Below are positions 1 through 6,287 of a stretch of DNA of 11,646 nt, piece after piece. Under the pieces are notes generated by a model, which worked only from the letters and a program-made list of their open reading frames with translations, did not search any database and had not been told where the DNA came from. Within the stretch, counting starts at the first letter, position 1. Each line of letters opens with the position of its first letter. This DNA comes from Betaproteobacteria bacterium (GTDB lineage: Bacteria > Pseudomonadota > Gammaproteobacteria > Burkholderiales > Burkholderiaceae): NCBI GenBank assembly GCA_018969885.1, contig JAGWXN010000080.1, positions 1-11,646 of the forward strand, read 5' to 3'. Made by a program: the position numbers and the translations under genes.

Positions 1-560
1 CGAATACGCTCCGCGAATTCATCGCTCACGCCAAGGCCAATCCGGGCAAGCTTCGCTTTGGTAGCTCCGAACCGTCATCTCGTCTGGCGGGCGAGCAGTT
101 CAAGCAGCAGGCTGGCGTCGATCTCACCCATGTGCCCTACAAAGGCGGCTCGATGATCATGACTGACATGCTGGGCGGGCATATTGAGGCGGGCTTTACC
201 AGCACGCTCACCGTGCTGCAGCACTACAAGTCGGGCAAGCTTCGCGTGCTGGCCGTGGCAGGGCGTGCACGCCACCCCTCAATGCCTGATGTTCCCACGG
301 CTATTGAAGCGGGACTCCCGGAGTATGAAACCTATGCCTGGTATGGCATGTACACCACCCGCAGTGTGCCGTCCGACATCACCAGCCGCATCCAGAAGGA
401 CATTGCGCGCATCGTTCAACTGCCCGAAATGCGCGAGAAGCTGAATCAGTTTGGTGCCGAGCCCGTGGCGAATACGCCGGAGCAATTCGCTGCGTTCACA
501 CGCGCCGAGTTTGAAAAATATGCGAAGCTGATCAAACAGGCCGGGATTCAAGCGGAGTAG
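1..560 (+). CDS. Bug/TctC-family periplasmic solute-binding protein, C-terminal part
   Basis: The gene is cut by the left edge: the frame is open from base 3 and ends at TAG 558-560, leaving 185 residues of a family usually near 320. It therefore lacks its signal peptide and most of its first lobe. The visible part carries the family hallmark HVPYKGG, followed by LGGHIEAGF, KLRVLAVAG, MPDVPTAIEAGLPEY and a C-terminal helix with a terminal TPEQFAAF-type segment. These are typical of the Bug/TctC proteins, which bind small organic acids in the periplasm and pass them to TctA/TctB permeases. No TctA/TctB gene is in the window, so it may be an orphan receptor, which is common in this family. It converges on the amidohydrolase gene with 67 bases between the stop codons. 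Family assignment is firm; the ligand is unknown. Confidence 0.93.
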   Translation, partial: NTLREFIAHAKANPGKLRFGSSEPSSRLAGEQFKQQAGVDLTHVPYKGGSMIMTDMLGGHIEAGFTSTLTVLQHYKSGKLRVLAVAGRARHPSMPDVPTAIEAGLPEYETYAWYGMYTTRSVPSDITSRIQKDIARIVQLPEMREKLNQFGAEPVANTPEQFAAFTRAEFEKYAKLIKQAGIQAE

Positions 561-627
561 TAGCAAGGCTCGTAGCGAGGCCCACCCCGCCACGAGGACC
601 AACGGCTGATCGAGGCGCCGCTGCCGC

Positions 628-1650
628 TCAAACAGGCGCCGAAACCGCCGCCGGCAGCCCCAGCAGTCGCCGCGCATTGCCCTCCAGGATTGCCGCCTGA
701 TCGGCCTCCGAGAGCCCTGGATGTGTGCTGACCACCTCAACCGGCTGCTCATAGGCAATCGGGAAGCAGTAGTCGCTACCCATCATGATGCGATCGGCGC
801 CGATGTGGCGAAGCAGATAGTCAAGCACCTCTTCGGAATAGCCGATGGTGTCGTAGTGAAAGCGTTTGAGGTAGCTGAGGGGGTCGGCTGACAGCGGTTT
901 CAGATCCTGACGCTTCTCCCAACCCCGGCGCAGGCGCCCCACCAGCCAGGGAAACGCGCCGCCAGCATGCGGCAGTACCACTTCAAGCTTTGGAAACCGA
1001 TCAAGGACGCCACCAAAAATGAGATGCGCTGCGGCCACCGCGGTTTCAAAAGGATTACCCAGCAGATTGGTGAGATAGAAACGCTCGAGCCGATCAGGCG
1101 CGAGCACGAAGGTGGGATGCAGAAACACCGGTAAACCCAACGCTTCGAGCCGCTCCCACACGGGCGTGAACGCTGCGTCTGACAGATCGCGATCGAGCAC
1201 GCAGGTGGCAATGCACACGCCTCGAATCCCGGGTAGAGATGGCAGCCGATCGATTTCGCGGAGCGCGAGATCAACCGCCTGAAGGGGTAGCGTAGCAAGG
1301 CCCACAAACCGCGCCGGATCCGACTGATGTGCCTCGGCAAGGCAGTCGTTATAGAGCACAGCCAGGCTGTTGCCGTCTTCACGACCCGCCCAGTAAACCA
1401 TGGGCTGCGAAAGCGACAAGGCCTGCGCCGAGACGGCTTGGCCCGCCATGGCCTCGCGCCTTGCATCGAGATCGATGAAGCGCGGGCCAGTGGGCCCGGT
1501 TGAAAGATGTCCGTGCCGAAAGCGCGGGCCCGCCCCAGCCACCTCCTCCCAGACCAGGCCATGCGCAGGGCCTCGCCGTTCGAGTTCGGTGAGCCATCGC
1601 CGCGGGAACCAATGAGCATGAATATCAATCGGACAGCATGCGCAGCGCAT
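628..1650 (-). CDS. ACMSD-like amidohydrolase (amidohydrolase-2 family)
   Basis: This 340-residue TIM-barrel metal enzyme belongs to the amidohydrolase-2 family, which includes ACMSD (2-amino-3-carboxymuconate semialdehyde decarboxylase) and nonoxidative aromatic-acid decarboxylases. The full metal set is visible: H11 and H13 in DIHAHWFP, H178 in VFLHPTF, H228 in VLPHAGGAFPWL, and D293 in MMGSDYCFP. The spacing is nearly that of Pseudomonas ACMSD (from memory H9, H11, H177, H228, D294), which favours decarboxylation of an acid or hydrolysis of a related C-C or C-N bond. The ATG overlaps the dctM stop by one base (TGATG), with a GAGG eight bases upstream, so it is the last gene of the TRAP operon and probably translationally coupled. 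Location is presumably cytoplasmic. The family is certain; the substrate is not. Other possibilities are a gamma-resorcylate-decarboxylase-type enzyme or a lactonase. Confidence 0.92.
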   Translation of the reverse strand: MRCACCPIDIHAHWFPRRWLTELERRGPAHGLVWEEVAGAGPRFRHGHLSTGPTGPRFIDLDARREAMAGQAVSAQALSLSQPMVYWAGREDGNSLAVLYNDCLAEAHQSDPARFVGLATLPLQAVDLALREIDRLPSLPGIRGVCIATCVLDRDLSDAAFTPVWERLEALGLPVFLHPTFVLAPDRLERFYLTNLLGNPFETAVAAAHLIFGGVLDRFPKLEVVLPHAGGAFPWLVGRLRRGWEKRQDLKPLSADPLSYLKRFHYDTIGYSEEVLDYLLRHIGADRIMMGSDYCFPIAYEQPVEVVSTHPGLSEADQAAILEGNARRLLGLPAAVSAPV

Positions 1651-2921
1651 CAGAGGAGCCTCAGCGTGACAAGCGATAGTTGCGGAATGTAGGTGACCAG
1701 CATGAGCGCGATCACGCTGGCAATGATGAACGGCACCACAGCCGGATACATGACCGACATGGGTAAGCGAAATACTGCCTGCCCCACAAAGAGATTGATG
1801 CCGAAGGGGGGCGTGAAGGTACCAATGCTGAGGTTCATCACCACGATCACGCCGAAGTGCACCGGGTCGACGCCAATCGCCTTGGCAACCGGCGCGAGGA
1901 GCGGTGTGAGCACCAGAATGGACGATGCGGTATCGAGGAACATGCCAACGATCAGAAGCAGAATATTGATCGCCATCAGCACCATCCAGGGCTCGAACTT
2001 GAGTGCAATCACCCAGGAGACCAGGCTCTGTGGCACGTTATTGACTGTGAGCAGCCAGGAGAACACACCGCCCGCCGCCACGATGATGAACACCTGCGCG
2101 GTAAGCACCATGGAGCGCCCCGCCGACAGCAGAATTTCGAAAGCACCGATCTCGCGGTAAACGAGGCCGACCACCAGCATCGCGTAGACGCAGGCAATAC
2201 CTGCGGCCTCGGTGGGTGAGAACACCCCCGCGTAGATGCCACCCAGCACTGCAACGGGCGCAAGAATCGACCAGATGCCATCGCGGGTGGCTTCCAGAAA
2301 CTCGGCCAGACTGAACGGCGTGCCTCGCCCCTCGGCACTACGCCCCACCACCCAGAAAATGGTCAGTGCGAGACATGCGGCCATCACCAACCCGGGAACC
2401 AACCCGGCTGCAAACAGTTTGACGATCGAGGTTTCAGCCGAAATGCCGTAGAGGATGAAGCCGATGGAAGGCGGGATGAGGTTGTCGATGGCAGCGCTTG
2501 AAACCAGGAGCCCTGATGCGAAGCGCTCGGAATAGCCTGCCTCACGCATGCGGGTGTAGGTGAGGCTGCCGACCGCAGCAACTGTGGCGGCGGTAGAACC
2601 CGAGACGGCACTGAAGACCGCGGTGGTTCCCAGCGCCGTGAGGGGTAGCGCGCCACGCATGCCGCCCAGTATCGCCATGACCCAGCGCACCAACCGGCGC
2701 GACACGCCGCCACGGCCCATCAGGTCGCCCGCGAAAATGAAGAACGGCACCGCCAGCAGCGCGAACTTGTCGATGCTGCTGTACATGGTCTGATGAAGCG
2801 CAGTGGCCGGAACCGTTCCGAAGATGAGCAGCACCGCCGTCGCAGTGGTGAGCAGCACCAGGAAGAACGGAAAGCCGAGTGACAGCAGGCCAAGCGGCAA
2901 AACCGAGAGCAGCCAGGTCAT
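1650..2921 (-). CDS. dctM: TRAP transporter large permease, DctM type
   Basis: This 423-residue, strongly hydrophobic inner-membrane protein has the length and motifs of DctM, the subunit that uses the sodium gradient to drive uptake of the acid delivered by DctP. Visible family motifs, in order, are FFIFAGDLMGRGG, FSAVSGSTAATVAAVG, IPPSIGFILYG, GVFSPTEAAGIA, GMFLDTASSILVLTPLL and GTFTPPFGINLFV, with about a dozen membrane segments between them. The start ATG (2921-2919) lies inside the dctQ stop region (ATGA, 4-base overlap), and the stop TGA shares one base with the amidohydrolase ATG. The three genes are therefore one transcript with coupled translation. No broken frame or missing motif is seen. 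The symbol follows the family; the substrate need not be a C4-dicarboxylate. Confidence 0.96.
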   Translation of the reverse strand: MTWLLSVLPLGLLSLGFPFFLVLLTTATAVLLIFGTVPATALHQTMYSSIDKFALLAVPFFIFAGDLMGRGGVSRRLVRWVMAILGGMRGALPLTALGTTAVFSAVSGSTAATVAAVGSLTYTRMREAGYSERFASGLLVSSAAIDNLIPPSIGFILYGISAETSIVKLFAAGLVPGLVMAACLALTIFWVVGRSAEGRGTPFSLAEFLEATRDGIWSILAPVAVLGGIYAGVFSPTEAAGIACVYAMLVVGLVYREIGAFEILLSAGRSMVLTAQVFIIVAAGGVFSWLLTVNNVPQSLVSWVIALKFEPWMVLMAINILLLIVGMFLDTASSILVLTPLLAPVAKAIGVDPVHFGVIVVMNLSIGTFTPPFGINLFVGQAVFRLPMSVMYPAVVPFIIASVIALMLVTYIPQLSLVTLRLL

Positions 2922-3457
2922 TGGCCATCCCCGGTGTCGGGATTGGAAGGCGAGGTTGAACCGAATACCCAGCGACGCCAGCGAACCAGCACAGCGAGTG
3001 CTGAGAGCGAGAATCCGATCAGTAGCGCCGAGTGCGGGATGACCTTAGGAATCTGCGCGCCCGCACTCACCGCCTCGGTCTGCGCAAACAACTGCACGAT
3101 GGTAAACGACTGCCAGGCGATGAAGGCGCATACCGAGGCGAGTGTGACTGCGATGACCCCGTTAAGGGCCACGCGGGCGCTACCCGAAACGCGTGTCGAG
3201 AACAGATCCATATTCAGGTGGTCACAGCGCCAGGTGACCACTGCTGAGCCTAGAAAGACGCCCCAGATGGTGAGCGCAACCAGCACCTCTTCGGCCCAGA
3301 AGATGGGCTTGGCGAACGCATAGCGCCCAATCACATTGGCGAGATTGAGGATGACGCCCGCCAGCATGACGCAGCCCAGCACCGCATAGATGCCACGCAA
3401 CGCCCGGCTTTCGACAGGCGCTGCGTTAGCGGGCTCAGCGGGCGGCACTGCGTTCAT
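2918..3457 (-). CDS. dctQ: TRAP transporter small permease, DctQ type
   Basis: This 179-residue membrane protein has four hydrophobic segments at about residues 24-44, 56-76, 98-118 and 145-162. It shows the DctQ signatures FWAEEVLVALTIW and RCDHLNMD, and a late IPKVIPHSALLIG segment before the last helix. DctQ pairs with DctM in the inner membrane and is needed for assembly and coupling to the receptor. A proline/alanine-rich N-terminus of about 20 residues precedes helix 1. The start ATG at 3457 has no clear Shine-Dalgarno sequence upstream, and it follows the dctP stop by only 23 bases. It probably relies on translation of dctP, or a slightly internal start is possible. It overlaps dctM by four bases (ATGA). 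Confidence 0.94.
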   Translation of the reverse strand: MNAVPPAEPANAAPVESRALRGIYAVLGCVMLAGVILNLANVIGRYAFAKPIFWAEEVLVALTIWGVFLGSAVVTWRCDHLNMDLFSTRVSGSARVALNGVIAVTLASVCAFIAWQSFTIVQLFAQTEAVSAGAQIPKVIPHSALLIGFSLSALAVLVRWRRWVFGSTSPSNPDTGDGQ

Positions 3458-3480
3458 GCCGCGAGAAAGGGCGACACGGC

Positions 3481-4500
3481 TTAGTACTTGTTCGCAGTGG
3501 CAAGCATCTTGCGGTAGAACGCATTGACCGCCGCATTATCTTTGGTGACTTCCTCGCCGATGCCACCCAGCAGGGTGTTGAGCCGCGCCTTGTCGGCATC
3601 CGAGAAACGCAACCACTCGCCGCCCGCCTCCGACCAGCGCTTGCGCGAGGCCTCATCGATTTCCCGCGAGCGCGCCATCATGCGCGGCTGGAGCTTGGCC
3701 GCTTCATCGATGACCAGCTGACGCAGATCGGCGGGAAGCTTGTTCAGGAACGCGCGGCTCACGACCCCCACGGACACCACCATGGTGTCGTTGGACTCAG
3801 TGAGGAATTTTGAAATCTCATTGAACTTGAGATTCACATACACCGCAGTGGCGCTTTGGGTGCCGTCGATCACGCCCTGCTGCAGGCCGGGAATGACTTC
3901 GGACAGATCCATCGGAACCGCGGTGCCGCCCAGCTGGCGCATCTTCGCGCGCTCGGCCGGCGTGGCGTTTACGCGCAGCTTCTTACCCTTGATGTCATCG
4001 AGCGTGCGGATGGGTTGCTTACCGAAATAATTTGCAAAGGCAAACGTGTAGGTCGATACGACCTGCATGTTGCGGTTCGCGCCCAGCGACAGAATTTCCT
4101 TGTTCAGCTCCGCATCAAGCAGCGTCTTTTCAGCATGGATCATGTCCTTGAACAGCATGGGAATGCTGAAGGTGCCGAAACGGGGGTCAATACCGGCAAA
4201 AAAGTCGGCTGGTGCAGTGAAGGCCTCGACCGTGCCCAGCTGCAGGCCTTCGATCTGACTGGCGATGGTCCCCAGCTGATTCCGGGGAAAGAGGTTCACC
4301 GCAATACGCCCCTTCGAACCAGCCTCCAGCGCCTCTTTCATCCAGGTGCCCCACTGGTGCTGGATGTCATTTAACGTGGCAAAGCCGATCTTCATGGTGA
4401 AGTCGGCGGCTCGGGCAGGCATGCCTGCGCCGATGAGCGCGGATGCCGCGAGGCCTTGCTTCAGGAACCGGCGCTTGCCAGTGTGGGTAACGGGTTTCAT
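3481..4500 (-). CDS. dctP: TRAP transporter substrate receptor, DctP type, with Tat-like signal
   Basis: This 339-residue periplasmic binding protein has the usual DctP length. The N-terminus has a twin-arginine-like signal (KRRFLK at residues 9-14, a hydrophobic stretch, then a likely cleavage site after ARA at about residue 31), so it may be exported folded. The mature part starts DFTMKIGFATLND and contains the DctP core, including FGTFSIPMLF and KGKKLRVNATPAE. R176 lies at the position of the conserved arginine that forms a salt bridge to the substrate carboxylate in this family, so the ligand is probably an organic acid. The ATG is preceded by CTGGAG seven bases upstream. It sits 48 bases downstream of the bicupin gene and 23 before dctQ, as the second gene of the operon. 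The specific substrate cannot be read from sequence. Confidence 0.95.
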   Translation of the reverse strand: MKPVTHTGKRRFLKQGLAASALIGAGMPARAADFTMKIGFATLNDIQHQWGTWMKEALEAGSKGRIAVNLFPRNQLGTIASQIEGLQLGTVEAFTAPADFFAGIDPRFGTFSIPMLFKDMIHAEKTLLDAELNKEILSLGANRNMQVVSTYTFAFANYFGKQPIRTLDDIKGKKLRVNATPAERAKMRQLGGTAVPMDLSEVIPGLQQGVIDGTQSATAVYVNLKFNEISKFLTESNDTMVVSVGVVSRAFLNKLPADLRQLVIDEAAKLQPRMMARSREIDEASRKRWSEAGGEWLRFSDADKARLNTLLGGIGEEVTKDNAAVNAFYRKMLATANKY

Positions 4501-4548
4501 GGGGTGTCTCCAGTCAGTTTTTTTGAAGGGCGTGAAGGCGAAAAGGGG

Positions 4549-5229
4549 CTACCAGACCAGATCGCCCTCTCGGATCAGCATCTTGCAGCGCTCGGCCTCG
4601 GTGTAGGGCGCGTGGGCCACCCCGCACGGCATGCGAAACCAGGTGCCCGCCTCATAGGTGGAGAACTGGTCTTTCAGCACGCCCTCCAGCACGAAGGTTT
4701 CTTCGCCGATGGAGTGATCGTGAGACGGAATTTTCCGATTGGTGTGCACATGACCGATGCGGCCGGTTTCAATGCCGGTGCTGTTCGGATAGAGGTGCAG
4801 GACATCGGCGCCACGGTGCGGAAATTCGAGCCACTTGGCATTGACCGCATCGATCACGATGCGGGTACTGTCGGGCATGATGGGCACACGCCACTTCATG
4901 TAGAGCACGCAGCCCCCCGCTGAATGGAGCGAATGCGCGGTGCCGGCCGGTTGCCGCACGAAGGTATGTTTGCCGTAGGTGCCATGCTCATCGGCACACT
5001 CGCCCTCGACCACGAAGAAATCCAGCCGCTCGGCCACAGTGGTGTGCGGCAGGCGCGCGCCCGGCTCGAACTTGAGCAGCGATGTTTCTCGACCCATGCG
5101 CGGATGGCTGACGAACTCGAGCACCTTGCGGGTAATGCCGGCCCACTCGGTGGGCTCCCAGGACATCGTGCGCGTGTCCATGAATGCGACCTGATTGCAG
5201 TTGGCGTTGACCTCGGGGGCAGAACGCAT
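4549..5229 (-). CDS. Bicupin protein (ChrR-like / dioxygenase-like cupins)
   Basis: I place the start at ATG 5229, giving 226 residues, because AGAGGT sits six bases upstream. An in-frame ATG at 5283 would add 18 residues but overlaps the likely promoter. Two cupin domains are visible. The N-terminal one (about 45-112) has H62, an acidic run from E67, and H99 in PAGTAHSLHS. The C-terminal one (about 155-220) has a full metal motif: H170 and H172 in SHDHSIGEE, E176, G183, then PCGVAH with H206. Such ChrR-type cupins bind Fe, Mn, Ni or Zn and include dioxygenases, isomerases and sensor domains. As first gene of a TRAP/amidohydrolase operon it is more likely a metabolic enzyme than an anti-sigma factor, and no sigma-factor gene is near. 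The actual reaction is unknown. Confidence 0.85.
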   Translation of the reverse strand: MRSAPEVNANCNQVAFMDTRTMSWEPTEWAGITRKVLEFVSHPRMGRETSLLKFEPGARLPHTTVAERLDFFVVEGECADEHGTYGKHTFVRQPAGTAHSLHSAGGCVLYMKWRVPIMPDSTRIVIDAVNAKWLEFPHRGADVLHLYPNSTGIETGRIGHVHTNRKIPSHDHSIGEETFVLEGVLKDQFSTYEAGTWFRMPCGVAHAPYTEAERCKMLIREGDLVW

Positions 5230-5235
5230 GACGGC

Positions 5236-5241
5236 ACCTCT
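5236..5241 (-). promoter_or_regulatory. Ribosome binding site of the bicupin gene
   Basis: AGAGGT on the minus strand lies six bases before ATG 5229. It decides for this start over the in-frame ATG at 5283, which has no purine-rich element before it. Confidence 0.65.
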
Positions 5242-5269
5242 TGACGGACTAACGTTGAACGGATCAAAT
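5241..5269 (+). promoter_or_regulatory. Candidate promoter for the CDGSH-regulator operon
   Basis: TTGACG at 5241-5246 matches five of six bases of the -35 consensus. After a 17-base spacer, TCAAAT at 5264-5269 matches four of six of the -10 consensus. Transcription would start near 5276 and leave a leader of about 57 bases before the CDGSH gene. The prediction rests on consensus matching by eye only. Confidence 0.3.
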
Positions 5270-5303
5270 AACTGTAAGAGCATGAATTAGCGATTGTCAA
5301 CGT
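5252..5303. repeat. Inverted repeat flanking the divergent promoters
   Basis: ACGTTGA at 5252-5258 and TCAACGT at 5297-5303 are perfect 7-base inverted copies, 45 bases apart start to start. A looser outer pair, TTGACG at 5241-5246 and CGTCAA at 5301-5306, is also inverted. The arms bracket the predicted start regions of both operons, so they are candidate operator half-sites for the nearby FCD regulator. They could instead simply be the two -35 elements facing each other. Confidence 0.35.
5271..5300 (-). promoter_or_regulatory. Candidate promoter for the bicupin-TRAP-amidohydrolase operon
   Basis: Read on the minus strand, a perfect TTGACA (5300-5295) is followed after 18 bases by TACAGT (5276-5271), which matches four of six bases of the -10 consensus. 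A second TTGACG (5306-5301) is directly adjacent upstream. Transcription would start near 5264, about 35 bases before the bicupin ATG. It overlaps the opposing candidate promoter closely, so the two directions could compete or be repressed together. Confidence 0.42.
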
Positions 5304-5304
5304 C

Positions 5305-5316
5305 AATATCGATATT
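5305..5316. promoter_or_regulatory. 12-base perfect palindrome, candidate operator
   Basis: AATATCGATATT is a perfect palindrome between the candidate promoters and the CDGSH start, about 16 bases upstream of that ATG, in an AT-rich patch of an otherwise GC-rich region. It could bind a dimeric regulator such as the FCD protein encoded downstream. The symmetry does not extend beyond 12 bases, so chance is possible. Confidence 0.35.
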
Positions 5317-5321
5317 CACCC

Positions 5322-5325
5322 AGGA
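5322..5325 (+). promoter_or_regulatory. Ribosome binding site of the CDGSH gene
   Basis: AGGA lies seven bases before ATG 5333 and supports that start over an upstream in-frame TTG at 5294. Confidence 0.5.
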
Positions 5326-5332
5326 CACGCCC

Positions 5333-5581
5333 ATGAATGACGAACCGGTCATCGCCCAGAAAGCACCCTACAAAGTCGAATTGCTGGAGGGTTACCGCTA
5401 CGCATGGTGCTCATGCGGGCTCTCCAAACAGCAGCCCTTCTGCGACGGCTCGCACACCTCCACCAAAAGCGGCATGAAGCCGGTGGTCTGGACACAGCAG
5501 AAAACCGTCACCGCCTATCTGTGCGGCTGCAAGCGCGGCGGCAAGGTGCCCTACTGCGACGGCACGCACAACGGTCTCTGA
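5333..5581 (+). CDS. Double-CDGSH iron-sulfur protein
   Basis: This small protein of 82 residues contains two complete CDGSH-type [2Fe-2S] sites with the unusual three-Cys one-His ligation: C26, C28, C37 and H41 (WCSCG, PFCDGSH), then C64, C66, C75 and H79 (LCGCK, PYCDGTH). The N-terminus, MNDEPVIAQKAPY, is typical of small bacterial members, and the AGGA before ATG 5333 supports this start. No signal peptide or membrane segment is present, so it is probably soluble in the cytoplasm. CDGSH proteins take part in redox or iron-sulfur transfer, but bacterial members have mostly uncharacterised roles. It is the first gene of the divergent operon, 15 bases before the regulator. Family is certain; a role as redox partner for a local enzyme would be speculation. 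Confidence 0.95.
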   Translation: MNDEPVIAQKAPYKVELLEGYRYAWCSCGLSKQQPFCDGSHTSTKSGMKPVVWTQQKTVTAYLCGCKRGGKVPYCDGTHNGL

Positions 5582-5596
5582 ACCCGCCCGCCCCAC

Positions 5597-6274
5597 ATGA
5601 GCACCCCCGGCTCGTCGATGTCGGAAAGCGCCACGCTCGCACAGTCCATCGCGCATCAGTTGCGCGATGACGTGCTGAACGGGCGCTACCCGCCCGGCGA
5701 GCGACTACGCCTCGAAGACCTCAAGAACAACTTTGGCGTGAGCTGGAGCCCCGTCCGCGAGGCGGTCACGCGCCTGGTGAGCGAGGGACTGATCGTGGCT
5801 GACAGCCAGAAAAGCTATCGCGTAGCGCCGGCTTCGCGTGCTGAACTTGCCGAGACCATCAGCCTTCGGGTGCTGCTCGAGACCCGCGCGCTCCGCGAGG
5901 CCATCGCACGCGGCACTGACGCCTGGGAGGTCGATGTGCTGAGCGCGCATCATCGGCTTGCCAAACTTGAGTCACAGCGCATCTCGGGCCAGCAGATCAA
6001 CGACTGGGAGGCCTGGCATCACGCGCTCCATCAGGCGCTCACCCAGGCTTGCGGCTCGCCGATCCTGCTTCAGTTCTGTCAGCATCTCAACACCATTCAG
6101 GATCGCTACCGACGCATCTTCTTCACGCAGCATGATGTCGACCGTGATGTGGCGGCCGAGCATCGGCAAATCACAGAGGCCACGCTGGCGCGGGATGCCA
6201 AGCTCGCCTGCAAACTGCTCGCCGACCATATCGAGCGAACGGGGCGCAACATTCTCACCACCATGCCGGAATAG
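5597..6274 (+). CDS. GntR-family transcriptional regulator, FCD subfamily (CsiR-like)
   Basis: This 225-residue protein has an N-terminal winged helix-turn-helix (about 13-77: LRLEDLKNNFGVSWSPVREA, with the GYR-like wing KSYRVAP) and a C-terminal all-helical FCD ligand-binding domain (about 83-218). Candidate metal/ligand-binding histidines are H141, H145, H189 and H211. H141 stands where most FCD proteins have Asp, as I recall is also the case in E. coli CsiR, which it resembles overall (RVLLETRAL, ARGTDAWEVDVL, ATLARD). FCD proteins usually repress catabolic genes and release DNA when they bind an organic acid. Two ATGs are possible (5597 or 5618) and neither has a clear Shine-Dalgarno site; coupling to the CDGSH gene 15 bases upstream is likely. 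Its place opposite the TRAP operon makes that operon the likely target. Confidence 0.93.
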   Translation: MSTPGSSMSESATLAQSIAHQLRDDVLNGRYPPGERLRLEDLKNNFGVSWSPVREAVTRLVSEGLIVADSQKSYRVAPASRAELAETISLRVLLETRALREAIARGTDAWEVDVLSAHHRLAKLESQRISGQQINDWEAWHHALHQALTQACGSPILLQFCQHLNTIQDRYRRIFFTQHDVDRDVAAEHRQITEATLARDAKLACKLLADHIERTGRNILTTMPE

Positions 6275-6287
6275 GCCCGCTTCGTCC

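Noticed and set aside
561..627. Possible terminator between the Bug gene and the amidohydrolase gene
   Set aside because: Only a short CTCG/CGAG stem with imperfect flanks is present and there is no T-run, so it was not called.
3856..4374. 172-codon plus-strand open frame opposite dctP
   Set aside because: It mirrors dctP codons, has no domain and no ribosome binding site; the dctP frame is fully supported.
5230..5283. 18-residue extension of the bicupin protein from ATG 5283
   Set aside because: There is no Shine-Dalgarno sequence before it and it would place the start inside the predicted promoter. ATG 5229 has AGAGGT six bases upstream.
5294..5332. TTG-initiated 13-residue extension of the CDGSH protein
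   Set aside because: Family members begin close to the DEPVIAQKAPY segment, and AGGA stands seven bases before ATG 5333.
5958..6287. Open reading frame running on upstream of the alpha/beta hydrolase through the regulator gene, in another frame
   Set aside because: The translation is Ser/Arg-rich and unlike any hydrolase. Family sequence begins at ATG 6288, and the regulator frame is clearly the coding one.
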